Notes: generated from the sequence alone by a model not told the origin. A DNA stretch of 64,000 nt from Undaria pinnatifida (GCA_012845835.1 JABAKD010000005.1:3917155-3981154); one strand, 5' to 3'. Counted from the stretch's first letter, positions 23,201 to 32,253 are shown. A program made the numbers and translations.

Positions 23201-23520
23201 ATTCTGGTCTGCGGATATCTGGGTTTTCGTATTGTACGCGGGAGGCTCTACTGATATCATATGCGTTTGATTCTTCTTGAGGTGTATGGTGGGTGGTTTG
23301 CCTCGCGGAGGCAGTCGACGATGATAAGGACACACCAACAATTCGAACAAGAGTCTTACCTCGGTGTCGAGAACGCTGACGATTAGACGGTAAGGCTGCG
23401 GCAGGCTGTCCAGGAAAGCCCGATCCGGGTCACAGAAATCTTTGGGGGCGGCTACGTCGAGCGCCGCGACTAGCCTCCTCCAGGCTATTCGCCGCCTGCC
23501 ACGGCGTACGACACCGCGCG
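11067..23520 (-). CDS. WD40-repeat protein, multi-exon gene (WDR93-like)
   Basis: This gene-level entry joins exons ~23520-23360, 20997-~20280, 17914-17770, 16747-15094, 13028-12824, 12338-12141 and 11249-11067. The encoded chain starts with LPQPYRLIVSVLDTE followed by IVDRAWAIIVERHPEL. It then has a lysine-alanine-rich linker and several WD40-type blades: FTGGQDGSVCL, CFVDIPEVGTECSLSPDGKR, PLVAIGTENGGVYL with HRARVTALAFQGRR, and FLFSGSADEMVQIHHI. WD40 proteins form propeller scaffolds for protein complexes. An N-terminal LPQP-type segment before the propeller recalls the ciliary WDR93 family, which I state from memory and hold loosely. Exon phases agree at all junctions except 20.3 to 17.9 kb, where a further exon is probably missing from this model. 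The true start and stop are not seen. Glycine-rich runs come from CCA microsatellites. Confidence 0.7.
11435..11503 (+). repeat. TTGGG pentamer array
   Basis: There are about fourteen TTGGG units with one TTGGA variant. It directly abuts the truncated duplicate exon at 11504. The pentamer resembles, but is not, the TTAGGG telomere-like hexamer found elsewhere in the window. Confidence 0.9.
11504..11616 (-). pseudogene. Truncated duplicate of the exon at 11249-11067
   Basis: It has the same CAATTCAAG acceptor context. It reads ESIVHNITSCGSRSSRFGVR then SAADRFWALSLGLRTAASQ, aligning with the intact exon (GSRSDRLGVWSAADVLWALC). At AASQ, where the intact copy continues with ERPAAAEDVV, this copy runs into a TTGGG pentamer array. 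The 3' third and the donor are lost. Confidence 0.7.
11775..11933 (-). CDS. Alternative terminal exon of the WD40 gene
   Basis: A strong acceptor (CTCTTGTTTATGTTCAG) opens a phase-0 frame of 53 codons ending in TGA, beginning AVSDLTIKSPAILLTLDW. Phase agrees with the exon ending at 12141, which has a one in three chance of being accidental. It would be an alternative to the exon at 11249 and shows no family resemblance. Confidence 0.3.
   Translation of the reverse strand, partial: AVSDLTIKSPAILLTLDWVSWSVTRGILRGNTFFASSWSVFVARRLTFAEKD
12141..12338 (-). CDS. WD40 gene exon
   Basis: It starts in phase 0 after GTCTTTGTTAAG and reads DASGRMVAYDLVSGSMLGVL, a blade-like strand pattern. A GGGG loop follows, then GFVESSRVPWTGGGDHIAVA and IPVPEEK. 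It ends in phase 0 at donor GTGGGA (12140). The length is exactly 66 codons. Confidence 0.65.
12824..13028 (-). CDS. WD40 gene exon
   Basis: The acceptor ends GGGTATAG, and the first base completes the codon left open at 15094. The joined protein reads TALAFQGRR-FLFSGSADEMVQIHHIA, a well-formed WD40 blade across an intron of about 2 kb. A serine and glycine run (AGC codons) follows, then SLRCLHGARGSGIV and VACLQETPLAFAQ. It ends in phase 0 at donor GTGAGG. Confidence 0.75.
13556..13733 (+). repeat. GATCTATAT/GATCTGTGT minisatellite
   Basis: GATCT-anchored units of 9-10 bp (GATCTATAT, GATCTGTGT and variants such as GATCTGCGT) are repeated about 18 times within a WD40 gene intron. Peptides read through it (DLYDLYDL, DHIDHID) are repeat artefacts. 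Confidence 0.9.
14279..14494 (+). repeat. GAG/AGG trinucleotide microsatellite
   Basis: About 215 bp of GAG units with occasional GAC, CAG and AAG interruptions, all on one purine strand. It lies in the WD40 intron between 15093 and 13029. It opens long Glu, Arg, Pro and Leu frames on both strands; none is a gene. Confidence 0.95.
15094..16747 (-). CDS. WD40 gene, large central exon
   Basis: The acceptor is CTTCCTCACAG and the exon enters in phase 1 with KWGQCGGTFVRIAAAA. Features in order are: an SRVSIFEVAVLEVQ strand; CFVDIPEVGTECSLSPDGKR and VSLSGGRVGTWVLP (a blade); an acidic EDEDEDADEEEG run; SPEEKLRAKELEEYRRRLA (a helix); two glycine-rich tracts from CCA repeats (about 15530-15575 and 15710-15790); a serine, glycine and arginine-rich tract; and PPLVAIGTENGGVYLSDA with HRARVTALAFQG (a blade). 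It ends in phase 2 at donor GTGGGC (15093). The glycine tracts are probably hypervariable loops. Confidence 0.75.
17770..17914 (-). CDS. WD40 gene exon
   Basis: The acceptor is GTTTTTAG and the exon opens LLFTGGQDGSVCLRLAG, a typical WD40 blade start, then runs to SLSRPVGAIR. It ends one base into a codon at donor GTGAAA (17769). That phase 1 fits the next exon at 16747, whose first two bases complete a GAT codon. Confidence 0.6.
18281..18370 (+). mobile_element. Truncated MITE2, left half
   Basis: It begins GACTGATTCTACGATAGCCC at about 18283 and runs through AACGAACGTTTCATGGCTGC, then stops. A possible right-half remnant with GGTTTCACAACCAGCCGGCG lies at about 19015-19105. It is inside a WD40 gene intron. 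Confidence 0.65.
18514..18682 (-). repeat. Interstitial telomere-like CCCTAA tract
   Basis: About 28 hexamers of CCCTAA with frequent CCCCAA and CTCTAA variants (TTAGGG type on the minus strand). It is flanked by ordinary sequence on both sides, so it is interstitial and degenerate rather than a chromosome end. Confidence 0.85.
18683..20160. other. WD40 gene intron; repeats only
   Basis: An inverted pair links 18895-18995 to 33640-33745 (GTAAATAGTA and CCTATTTACTAGGG-type phrases). About 19600-19810 is an R5 copy in minus orientation. No exon-like frame is seen. Confidence 0.45.
20172..20239 (-). CDS. Possible small exon of the WD40 gene
   Basis: One frame reads NDLLVQKVAEAKQSLLRFELE, a helical, coiled-coil-like run ended by a donor-like GTAAAAGG. 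The other usable frame fits the phase of the next exon better, so the reading is unresolved. A degenerate copy of this segment with indels lies at 34438-34595. Confidence 0.35.
20280..20997 (-). CDS. WD40 gene, exon with lysine-alanine-proline repeats
   Basis: The acceptor is a T-rich tract ending CAACGCAAACAG, and the exon opens in phase 0 with IVDRAWAIIVERHPELDTS. A low-complexity linker follows, with four imperfect copies of KKAPA-[KNTQ]-[VL] separated by GDG (roughly residues 75-125). After that comes a basic stretch (YKPRVRRRCTLPQEVH) and then AEQWGRG. The 3' edge is uncertain: the frame stays open to 20233, but the last 50 bases look intronic. The linker is probably unstructured. Confidence 0.6.
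21124..23359. other. WD40 gene intron; no exon recognised
   Basis: About 21700-21800 is a partial MITE1 in minus orientation (ATGACGGCCCTTCTTAACCC). About 22200-22350 is a pyrimidine-rich T/C tract. Nothing on either strand reads as coding. Confidence 0.45.
23360..23520 (-). CDS. WD40 gene, N-terminal exon (5' edge uncertain)
   Basis: It reads RRIAWRRLVAALDVAAP, DFCDPDRAFLDSLPQPYR and LIVSVLDTE, then a strong donor GTAAGA at 23359 in phase 0. Codons are rich in G/C at the third position. No in-frame ATG lies in the open stretch, so the exon must begin at an acceptor (several AGs at about 23480-23545) and the initiator lies upstream. It joins in frame to the exon at 20997, giving a continuous LDTE-IVDRAW sequence. 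Confidence 0.6.
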
Positions 23521-23566
23521 TTTTGAGTTGGTACGGCTTGGGTACGGAGTTATTTTTATTCGACAC

Positions 23567-26500
23567 CGTCTATGCCGTGGTTGGTTGCTGTCGGTGAACG
23601 AGGACGTTTGGGCTCCACCCACGGTATCTTGGGTGATGCGTAGAGACCAAGGGTATGACAATGTAGTAGTATCATGCCCCCATTTTAATTACTGGGTTTG
23701 AGCCACTCGCACTACTAGGGACTCTGTACTTCACGGCGGGGGTAACTGCTTACCGTATTCTACACAAGATAACACACCCACACAAGATACCACCCCCCCC
23801 ACAGAATACGACACACCGGTGATAATTTTTGGGGCTCGAAATATAGCGCCTTAGTCTAATACCAAGTAATATGGCGACAGAAGATTCCACACCCCCCACA
23901 GGATACCACCCCCGGTGATAATATTTTCAAGCGCTCAAATGTATCACCGGGGGTGTGTTATCTTGTGTAGAATACGGTAGTCTAGGGCTTTTTGTCTTTG
24001 TTTTGCGCAGTTTACCGTATACCATGCCATCTGCGGAATTGTTTTTTGCAAAATTAGACCAGCACGAAAGCTCAAGATCCCAGGGGAATAGGGGGGGGGT
24101 CACTCGCGCGAGTGACCCCGAGCGGCTGCCAAAATAATCCCCAAAAAAGAGACCCCCCCCTCCACCGTAGCCTTGGCATGCATGCTGATTTTTTTTCATC
24201 ATGTTATTTTTTTTCATCCTCCGGTGGATGGGGAAACAAAAGGTAAGGTTTATTTTAGGGTTAGGTTTGTTTGTGTGGAAATGGTGTTCGATTCTCTGAA
24301 GGCGTTTTGTAATCTAGAAAAGTCCCCGTGGGGAGGGACGCGAACGAACGGGGTAGACAGCGCGGGGTACCCGTGTCCTCATTGCTCATCTTCTGGGTGC
24401 TTCAAGTCGTCCCATCTCTCCGTTGGCTCGCTGCTTGGACGCAACACAGACAGGCAATAATAGTATCATACCCGGTACCAACTATGGTACACTGCATAAA
24501 TAACAGTGAGAAGAGTTTGTGTTTGTTTTCATTTTCAGGGCAATACCTACCGGTACCGACGGCAACGAGGGACGACACATATGGCGGGTAAAGAAACTGA
24601 CAGCTTAGGACTCCCGATGATGTTCCCAGGCCATCCCCGAGTTTGCTACCTGGTAGGTGGATATGGATCATATTGGCTCTGCGTAAATTGCGGGGATGTA
24701 CCCAGAACACCCCCGAGGTTTCCATCCCCTAGGTTCCCACCCATCCCCGAGGTTCCCATGTTGATATGGATCACAAGGTTGTACGCAAAATCCGGGGATG
24801 TTTCTACGATATCCCCAGGTTTCCTAGGTGGGCGTGGATTCTAGGTTTTACGTGTAAGTATGGCTGTCACACAGCAGCTCGTCGTGGTAGGCTCTACAGG
24901 CAACCGGCAGGTCGATGTCGATTTACTGCTGTGCGATTCTATAGAGTCCGTCATTCTGATACAATATCTGAACCAAGCAGCAGCAGGAAAAAGCCCGCAC
25001 GGCACGCCTACAGCAGTATAGCAGTATTATTAGAGCACATCGAGGGCGAAAGGTTCCTCAGGGACTGTCGAATTGAGGTAGTAGTGGCGGACATGCTCGA
25101 TGCGCCTAGTCTGTACTGCATTCGGGATATTTTCTTTTTTTGTAGCTTGTGACCGCAGGCTATAGACTAGACTAGACTGCAGGGAAATTATCTACTACAC
25201 ATGATAATCCAATAGTCTAATGAACACCATCATCACCGAGGCTTGTATGTGCATACGAGGGGTTTAGGGCGATTCAAGCAAGCATCACAGCAGCACGAAA
25301 CTCGCAAGCCTTCACACATTGGACAGCTCGCGATCTGGATGCTCACAATCTACGTATATCCATCTAGATCCTACCTTACTTAGCCGTTAAGATTTGTTTT
25401 GCAAGAAGAGAGGTACCGTACCATACAGATCCCGCACTGAAAATACGTGCGTGAGAGCGTCTCAATAAAGGATACCGATCCCACCCGGATGGCAAACAAT
25501 AGTTAGATCGTCCAGGCCACACATACATCTGCAGCATCTCCCCCTAAGATATCTAAAGCATCATCTGGGGATCTGGTCTGTCGCGTGCGTTCAATCTTGG
25601 GGCATGGGTCGGTGGGAAAGCACTGACGCATTTCGCCCTGCCCGGGAAAAAACAGAGGCTCACTAGAAACCGAAAGATCGACACAGCCTGCGGGCGCAGC
25701 AATAGTAGTAGCCGATTTCTCGCCCGGACATAGACTAAAGAGTTGGAGGCCATAGGTGAACGGGGCGATCAATAGGAGGAGGAGTTTTCAATACCTGTGT
25801 CGTGCGCGCATCGTATCTTTTTACTCAACACATTGATTCTCGAGGAATCGACGATTGATCGATCGACAGACTAGGCTATGCGTACGAGTAGCTTTCTCGT
25901 CCTGGTAACTGGAATTGGAGGCCAAAAAGGCCAAACGGATTATCGTGCCAATGATCTGCAAGAGAGGGTTTGGATCTCCAAAATATATTATAAAAATTAA
26001 AATACACTCCAGCTAGCTGTGAGATCGAAGATTTCGTCGAAACTCATCTTTGCAAGCTGTGTGTGATACTCCGATCGCGCGCATTACGAGTTGTGTGTCC
26101 TCATTAAGGATATAGGTCGGCGACTCCCCTTACAGCTACAGTGTAGCTATCAGGGTCAACAGGATGATATATATGGCACGGCTTTTACACACATGAGTAC
26201 ATGTCGTGTGGGATCTGTATGATACCTGGTTCGCCTCTTGCACAGCGGCAACTATATGATCTATTAGCAGATGATCTACTAGATCGTGATCTGTTCCATG
26301 TGCGATACGTATATAGTTTTCTCTTGCTGGCAACTGGAATTGGAGGTCAGCGTCACGGGGGAAAGGATATTAGCCACCCATCGACACCCAGCACATCTAA
26401 TGTCAGTGCTGATTCTTCGTCCTTGAGAGATGCAAACTCTGCGGCTACAAATTACGAAGGACAGATCCTGGATCCTGGATCGTACCTGGTACTCGCATGC

Positions 26501-27078
26501 CTGGTACATGGTACATCTATGAGTTGGAGGAGTCTTCAATGCCTCAATATCTGTACCTGGTTGTATACGAAGTAGTACTTGAATTTGTGTGTTTACCATG
26601 AAAATGGTCTGCGCACACAATCTCGAACAGTCTGTCAGCGTGTATCAGGAAGAGCTAAAACCTCCAAGTAAGGTCCAACCTTCGCTGCGGAGGAGGCGAC
26701 CGGCGCATATGAAGCACGAAATCGACACACCACGGTATCCCGCGCGGATTGGACCGCGTCAAAGGTTCATAACAGCAGAGTGTTCTGTTTTCCGGTATCC
26801 TATCATAGGATAAGCTCGGATACGCCCATCATGACTATTTCACGATATATAGACTATATAGACTACTACTATGCTCGTAAATGTAAACACCGTTTGAATT
26901 TTATGGTAAAATTGCAACGGTATTTACATTTCCGTCCGACTGGTCTACTGTACCAGGCGTCTGCTGTAGTCTGACATACATCGACCTTGTTGTTCTGTGC
27001 AGTTCGTAGCAGGCCTGACTGTCCTTTCATCAAAGTCCCTCCTTCGCGGAGCAACCGCAACAGCTATAGTCTTCGAAC
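23567..27078. other. Repeat-rich stretch without a recognised gene
   Basis: The phrase CACAGGATACCACCCCCGGTGATAATATT or relatives occurs near 23780-23960 and again at 27495-27545. About 24020-24180 is an R3 copy with the perfect palindrome at 24099-24116. 24190-24240 carries a fragment of the poly(A) retroelement in reverse. 24655-24700 and 24757-24800 share TGGATATGGATCA-like direct repeats. 25995-26165 is the inverted partner of 9541-9775. Confidence 0.5.
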
Positions 27079-27275
27079 CTGTGATCCGCGAACCTCTTGA
27101 CCAAGTACTCCGTCTCATCCTCGCGCAAGGTCAGCCCGACTGCGCCGAAGGCGGACTTGAGCGCGCCCAAAGATACGTACTTTGGTCCGTCTCTAAGTCG
27201 GTCTATAATCACGTCTGCCCGGTGTACTCCGACCAACTCACGCCGAGCGCGTTGCCGCAGGCGCGAGAACGCATA
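27079..27275 (-). CDS. EF-hand-like exon
   Basis: The acceptor is CTTCCTCTGCTGGGCAG and the donor is GTTCGA (27078), giving 65 codons plus two bases. It reads AFSRLRQRARRELVGVHRAD, VIIDRLRDGPKYVSLGALKS and AFGAVGLTLREDETEYLVKR, ending FADHR. The DG-YVSL-LK-AF-GL-L-E pattern, followed by a second helix, is the EF-hand arrangement of calcium sensors in protists. The expected loop glycine is Lys and the last acidic ligand (Glu12) is Ala, so calcium binding is doubtful. No neighbouring exons were found. Degenerate copies lie at 27690-27790 and perhaps further on, so this may itself be a relic. GC3 is high, which favours real coding history. Confidence 0.5.
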
Positions 27276-27689
27276 CTGCCCAGCAGAGGAAGACATGCCC
27301 TATGTTGACTTTTACCGAGACTGTTGTTGTTGTTCTTGGCTGCTGTCTTTCGTTGGCGGCCTGCCCACTGCTGTGGACGGGGTGGAGGAGGCTGGAACAC
27401 TGCTGTTAGCTTCGTATATCCGGAGGTTAGCTGGATGGAGTTCCTTCACCGAAGTTGCCGTTATTGTTATTTGGCCGTTACTACAGTAGGTCCCCTCCCC
27501 CCACAGGATACCACACCCGGTGATAATATTTTCAAGCGCTCAAAAATGGGTAAGATTTGGCGCTAAAATATTGGAAGAACGTCAAAGATCGAGATGATAT
27601 CCAGAACCCAAAATCCCAAACCAGGTCGTCTTATCACGTTGTCGCAGCAGTCTTTATGCAGCAAGCAGTCGGGCTGCTAGTGATCACTC

Positions 27690-27790
27690 GTCCACTGCGT
27701 CCAAGCGTGCACTTCGACAAGCTCACGCCGGTCGCGGCGCCGCAGGCGCAAGCTCGCATGATAGCCAGCAGACAGAGGGAGGCATGTGAC
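27690..27790 (-). pseudogene. Degenerate copy of the EF-hand exon start
   Basis: It aligns with 27200-27290, including the TCCCTCTGTCTGCTGGC acceptor region, and reads LRLRRRDRRELVEVHA against SRLRQRARRELVGVHR. The EF-hand loop itself is not recognisable afterwards. A further copy of only the acceptor context is near 27960. Confidence 0.5.
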
Positions 27791-27959
27791 TCATGGTGGC
27801 CTATAACGAAAGTATGTATTATGTTGCATTGTTCTTGGTCGCCGCCAAATTTTGCTGACAAACCGTTGTTTTTTTTGCCGTTACTATTCTTTTGTGCCGA
27901 GATCTTGGAAGCACATCATCGAGAGGTATCCGCATTCGGTCAGTAACCCATGGCATGAT

Positions 27960-28782
27960 GGGCAGCAGAGGAAGGCATGCTGTATGGCGGTCTGCTGTAC
28001 ACCGAAATTACTGTACATTGATTGGTCTTGGCAGGTTGTACACCGAATTTGCTGGCAGTTTGCCTTGAGGAAGGGATGGAGGCCGGAGCAAAATTATTTA
28101 CTTCCGAGAGTGACGACGGTGCTATTATTATTGGCTACCATTCTGTCCGGAAATATAGAGACTAAGCACCTTTTGTAAATTAATAATAAAAAAGCACGGG
28201 CGGGTGGGCGGGAAATCAGCCAGTCTATATCGCACCTTGAACCTGTCTCGCTGACGATGCTTCTCTCTTCTCTGCGTGCTTCGCTTGCTAGTCAGCAACA
28301 AGACAAACTGATCCAAGGTTCCCTTTGCTATACCAGGACAAGTACAAGTAACCACCCGCGTTGATCTCATTGGTCACCGTGCGATAACCCCAAACCTCTT
28401 TCGTATATACAAAACCCTTATTTTCTCGTGCCTCGATAATAATACGCTTTGTGTTTTGCTTTGGAAGTTGTATCATATTAAGGCGCACCCCCCGCTCGCA
28501 GCACATGGGGCGGAGAGCGGGGCAGGCCACCGGGGCTGCTCCAACAGCAGCCCCACGCTATCGTCCGTAACCCTGAGGCAACTTCCATCCCAACTGGCAA
28601 TGTCGAGCTTTCGACGCCAGCCTCCACTTATGGTATTTGGCTCAGCTTACGGACGCATTACGTCCCTCCCCTACCCCCTTTGCTGTACCCTACGATGCGC
28701 ACGTCAAGATCCAAGTTCTCATTTCTATCCGCCTGGCACAAACAATAAGGTTGCGTACTAGCTGCAGTAGTTACGTCGACTT
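27960..28782. other. No gene; 3' flank of the DIRS element
   Basis: Open frames here on both strands lack coding composition and known motifs. The inverted or split direct repeats expected at DIRS ends could not be identified by eye. Confidence 0.4.
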
Positions 28783-29813
28783 CTACCCCTCCAGCTTTGG
28801 AATGGGGTTAACTTGCCCCCAATCTGTACCCTGCCCCGGCTGGATCCCGTTACCCATCCCCTCCTGGGCCATTACATTTGCCACCCAGCTGGCATCCTTC
28901 CCGTGGCTACGAACGTACACCTTATACGCATCAGACGCCCACCGGCCCTCCCGTTGCAACGTCTCTTGGGAGGCACCCCCTGCTGACAAGTGCGTTGCGT
29001 CTCCAATCCTAAGGGAGTGCAGAGCGTACTCATCCGCCCGCACGCCCGCCAACGCAACCACTTCTCGCAGGGTTACCGTCGCTTGTTGCTTTGTCCTCAT
29101 GGACCATCTGCCACCACCACTGCCATACGCCACCAGGGGAGCCGACGAGGACAAGAACAAATACCAAGACATCAACCCGAGCATAAGATCGACAGCACCG
29201 CCACCGGCCCCCACGTGCTTCGGTGAACCCACCCGAACGTGCGAAATAACCGCCCCTTTGCGCAACTGGTCGCCCTTAGACCCACGAATCGAACCTCGAC
29301 GCGATCGGCTCTCGACCATTGCGCCACCCCCAACTGTGCCCGACCGCGAAAGTAAGCCACGTCTGCCCGCCGTAAACAATACGTTTCGTGGATACGCGAC
29401 CGGGTTTCCGCGAACATTTCGGACGCGCGGGTCAAAAAACAAAACGACGCACACAACGCAAGCAACAACACGCGCCCCCGGTTACGCCAAGCAGGGATAA
29501 AAGTTTCACCAGCAAGGATCATAGCCCACGACACGGGCCGACGCACGGTCGCCTGATTACCCACTTCGGCATGCGAGCGCGCCGCACCTTTGAGGGCGCT
29601 TGCGATGACGAGGTGAGTGGTGTCGAGCTCGAAACCGCGTGAAACGCGATGAAAAAACTTGATGGTCGACAGATGGCTTTCGATGGTTGCCGACCGCAGT
29701 TTCTTGGTAGCAAACGCGTGCGCTACGTACTCAAACAAATGCCACACGTTGGTCATATCGTAAATGTCGCGATCAAGAAAGACGGGAACACCAGAACGTA
29801 CCCAAAAGTCCAA
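28783..29813 (-). pseudogene. DIRS tyrosine recombinase, one frameshift
   Basis: The N-terminal part (29813-29172) has a core-binding-like helical domain (LRSATIESHLSTIKFFHRVS) and the first catalytic arginine in ASFCFLTRASEMF (Arg129). At about 29280, in VRFVGSKGDQLRKG, the frame moves by -1 to the second part (29454-28783). That part holds the His-x-x-Arg box as YALHSLRIGDA (His146, Arg149), Trp172 in GRWASDAY and the nucleophile candidate Tyr180 in KVYVRSH. The enzyme joins the circular intermediate to the genome. All conserved residues remain but no single frame contains them. Confidence 0.85.
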
Positions 29814-30745
29814 CCATGCGCCAAAATATCAATACCCCAAGTAAGCTCGTTCGGTCGAGGCCGCAACGGCGTGTCGCATGAGTCCGAGGCCAACACCGAA
29901 GTACAGAGAGAAAAGCCGATGGTCCCCAGTTCCCGAACCTGCCACGGGACGTTGGGACGAACGGCGCGCATTATATCAAGAACGGAGCCGCAATCCCAGC
30001 GAGAGATACCGTCGGCGGCAGCGTTGTGGATACCACGCACATGCGTCGCCTCGAAATGCCATCCAGATGACACTTCGAGAACGCCGAGGAGACGTATGAG
30101 GGCATCGGAACGCGGTTCCAGTCCCCCCCGACACCGCCGCACCCAATGCACGGCAGCCTCGTTGTCTCCCCGCAACAAAACACAATCTCTCGTCGCTGGC
30201 GGTCGATCGGCACACGACACTAGGACAAGTCCCGACACAACCATGCCCAAAAGTTCAATCAAGTTGATAGATAAGTCGTCCACGACGCGGCCGGACTTAC
30301 TCGAGCCACACAACCGTGACTGTTCCTGGGCTGTGAGATCATAGCGCCAGTAAGCACCGGTTTCGAGACAGTATCCCCCGACGGTGGTTTTTGACGTGTC
30401 GTCCGAGAACAATGTACGTTGTGCCGGGCGCTCCAGCAAATGATACATCGGCGCCGAAAACACCCCGCCGCGGGCGTGAGCACCTTTGTCAACAAACCAC
30501 TGCCAGAACTCGAGATCCGCATGGAACTCGGGCCCAAGGGCAACACGCCGCCCCGGATTGGCCATTCGGCCAGCGAAGTGATCACCGGCTGCGATGCGCG
30601 GCATCCCAACCGAAGCCAACAAACGATGCACGAAAAAAGACCCGAGTGGAACGGCAAAAGAGATGCGCATGAGGAAACCCGCCAGCTGTGACACCTGCTT
30701 CGCTGAAGCATCGGTGCGAGTCGGGGGCCACTCCGCTGAAAGCAA
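29753..30745 (-). pseudogene. DIRS RNase H domain
   Basis: This frame of 330 residues begins in the RT connection (AEWPPTRTDASAKQVSQLAG) and reaches RNase H at about residue 110. Catalytic acidic residues are visible: Asp115 or 116 in TLFSDDTSKT, Glu164 in NLIELLGMVV, Asp194 in LLRGDNEAAVHW and Asp245 in NAAADGISRW. RNase H removes the RNA strand during reverse transcription. The 3' end overlaps the recombinase frame by about 60 bases in a -1 frame. DIRS elements can have overlapping frames, so this junction may be natural rather than damage. Confidence 0.8.
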
Positions 30746-30761
30746 TCGCAGCTTAAGACGC

Positions 30762-31733
30762 TTATATGGCGGCGACGTGACCGTAAGCCTCTGTGCCCAC
30801 TAACCAGCCCAGCACTTCGAGACGCATGCCCCAGTTAGCGATTTTGCTGGCGGACAAAAGAGGAGGGTCGGACGCGCCACGTACGCCCAACAAGCGAAAG
30901 TAGTCCGACGCCAACGATTGCACAGCCCGCATACAGCGACGACCGTCCGGCCACCACTGAACCTCGACAAGAATGCCGTCGTCTACGTAGTACCGCACAA
31001 AAAAACGACTCCCGGCGTAGCCGTCGCTACCGGAAACGGTTCGACAATCGCGAGAGAGGGACCTAACCGAACCCCCCCGCGGCGGGGCAAGACGCACGTG
31101 TTCGACGGCAGCCGCCCTTTGTGCCCCTTGTGGGGGAACGGCCGCATCTTGAAACGTAGAGTGGGTGTGGGCATATTCCAGCGCAGAAGCCTTCAGCCGC
31201 CAGAACCCGGGGCTATTACGCCACCCGGATTGCAAGCGAAGATCCACAACTACGTATCCGCCCATCGGGTACGCAAACACCGGCGCCCCTGCCGCGAGTC
31301 AACTAAGACTTGACGAAAGGCGTCTTTCACGTCAACGCGGCAACGGACGATTCTAGCTGTGGGACCGTGCATCTGCCGCAGAAGCAACACCCGTAATAAC
31401 ACATCCCGAAGCACATGACCGAGCTCGCAGGAGGGGGCGGAGGAAAAATCGGTATCGCCGTTAACGCTGGAATGGCCGCCTGCGCGCGCAAACGTGATAT
31501 CGTGAGTGTTGCGAAACAATGATGCGAAACTTCGGCTTACGTGCGACGGCCAACGGCGAAACACGTAAACCCCGAATATCAGACGCGGAACTTAACTTAA
31601 ACACCAAAACCCGACCGTGCACAACGTCAGCACATATATTTTGGTGAACAACAACGGCATGGGGGGCGACGCTTTGTTGTTTCATTGCCGTTACTGCTAT
31701 ATTTGGGCTGAAATGTTGGAACGGCATGCTCAA
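30762..31733 (-). pseudogene. DIRS reverse transcriptase, frameshifted
   Basis: The first part (31564-31250) holds RT motif A as RCRVDVKDAFRQVLVD. The second (31280-30762, shifted frame) holds SGWRNSPGFW and the active-site box YYVDDGILVEVQWW, with the YVDD aspartates at residues 100-101 of that frame. It ends near LEVLGWLVGTEAYG, which should run on to RNase H but breaks frame at about 30770. RT copies element RNA into DNA in the cytoplasm or nucleus. The palm residues are kept and the frame is not. Confidence 0.85.
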
Positions 31734-31740
31734 AGCGAAA

Positions 31741-31942
31741 GCTAGCTGTTGCTTACGCTATGCCTACAATGGGACTCGAAGGGTGCGCCAGCTAGCGTTG
31801 GGCTGCGAAAGCAACTGAGTTAAATCGACACACGACGCGTATGAAAATACGCGGAAGTGTGGTGAGCTAAATAAAGCTTTATTTTTCCCCATCCGCCGGA
31901 GGATAAAAAAAAAAAAAAAAAAAAAAAAAGCTAGCTGTTGCT
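31741..31942 (+). mobile_element. Short poly(A) retroelement (SINE-like) with 13-bp target duplication
   Basis: GCTAGCTGTTGCT stands at 31741-31753 and again at 31930-31942. The element between (31754-31929, 176 bp) starts TACGCTATGCCTACAATGGG, passes AACTGAGTTAAATCGACACA, ACGCGTATGAAAATACGCGG and AATAAAGCTTTATTTTTCCC, and ends in about 24 A residues. It has no ORF. Read on the opposite strand, the first 70 bp contain AACTCAGTTGC and CCTTCGAGTCCC, which resemble tRNA A and B boxes. Confidence 0.8.
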
Positions 31943-32130
31943 GTTGCTTTGGAGAGGAGAGTTCCGTGATCGAAGTTGCAGTTTGTGTTGTTTATTTTGC
32001 CGTTACTTTTGGACTAAGGTAGTCTAGACTATTATTATGTTTTTTCTTATGCCGAATCACGGAAGAACTGCATCGAGAGATGAATAACCAAGGTCCAAGA
32101 TCCAAGATGCAAAAATGCGATCGTCATTGT

Positions 32131-32253
32131 TTTTTTTGTTTTTTTTTGTTTATCCTCCGGCAGATAGATGGGGAAAAATAAAGCTTTAGCTCACCACACT
32201 TCCACGTATTTTCATACGCGTCGTGTGTCGATTTAACTCAGTTGCTTTTCATT
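32131..32253 (-). mobile_element. 5'-truncated copy of the same poly(A) retroelement, reversed
   Basis: A T-rich tail (about 32131-32150) is followed by ATCCTCCGGCAGATAG, AAAATAAAGCTTTAGCTCAC and ACGCGTCGTGTGTCGATTTAACTCAGTTGC. The 5' third seen at 31754 is missing. Target duplication is unclear (only CATTG repeats on both sides). Confidence 0.65.

Larger units (their letters stand above)
28783..31733 (-). mobile_element. DIRS-type tyrosine-recombinase retrotransposon, degraded
   Basis: Three enzymatic modules follow in order on the minus strand: reverse transcriptase (31733-30762), RNase H (30745-29753) and a tyrosine recombinase (29813-28783). There is no aspartic protease or DDE integrase. 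This order defines DIRS-like elements, which integrate a circular DNA copy by recombination. The reading frame shifts at about 31260, 30770, 29790 and 29280, so at least some breaks are mutations and the copy is inactive. Catalytic residues of all three enzymes are still present. The right-hand boundary is masked by a short poly(A) retroelement inserted at 31754, and terminal repeats were not located. Confidence 0.85.
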
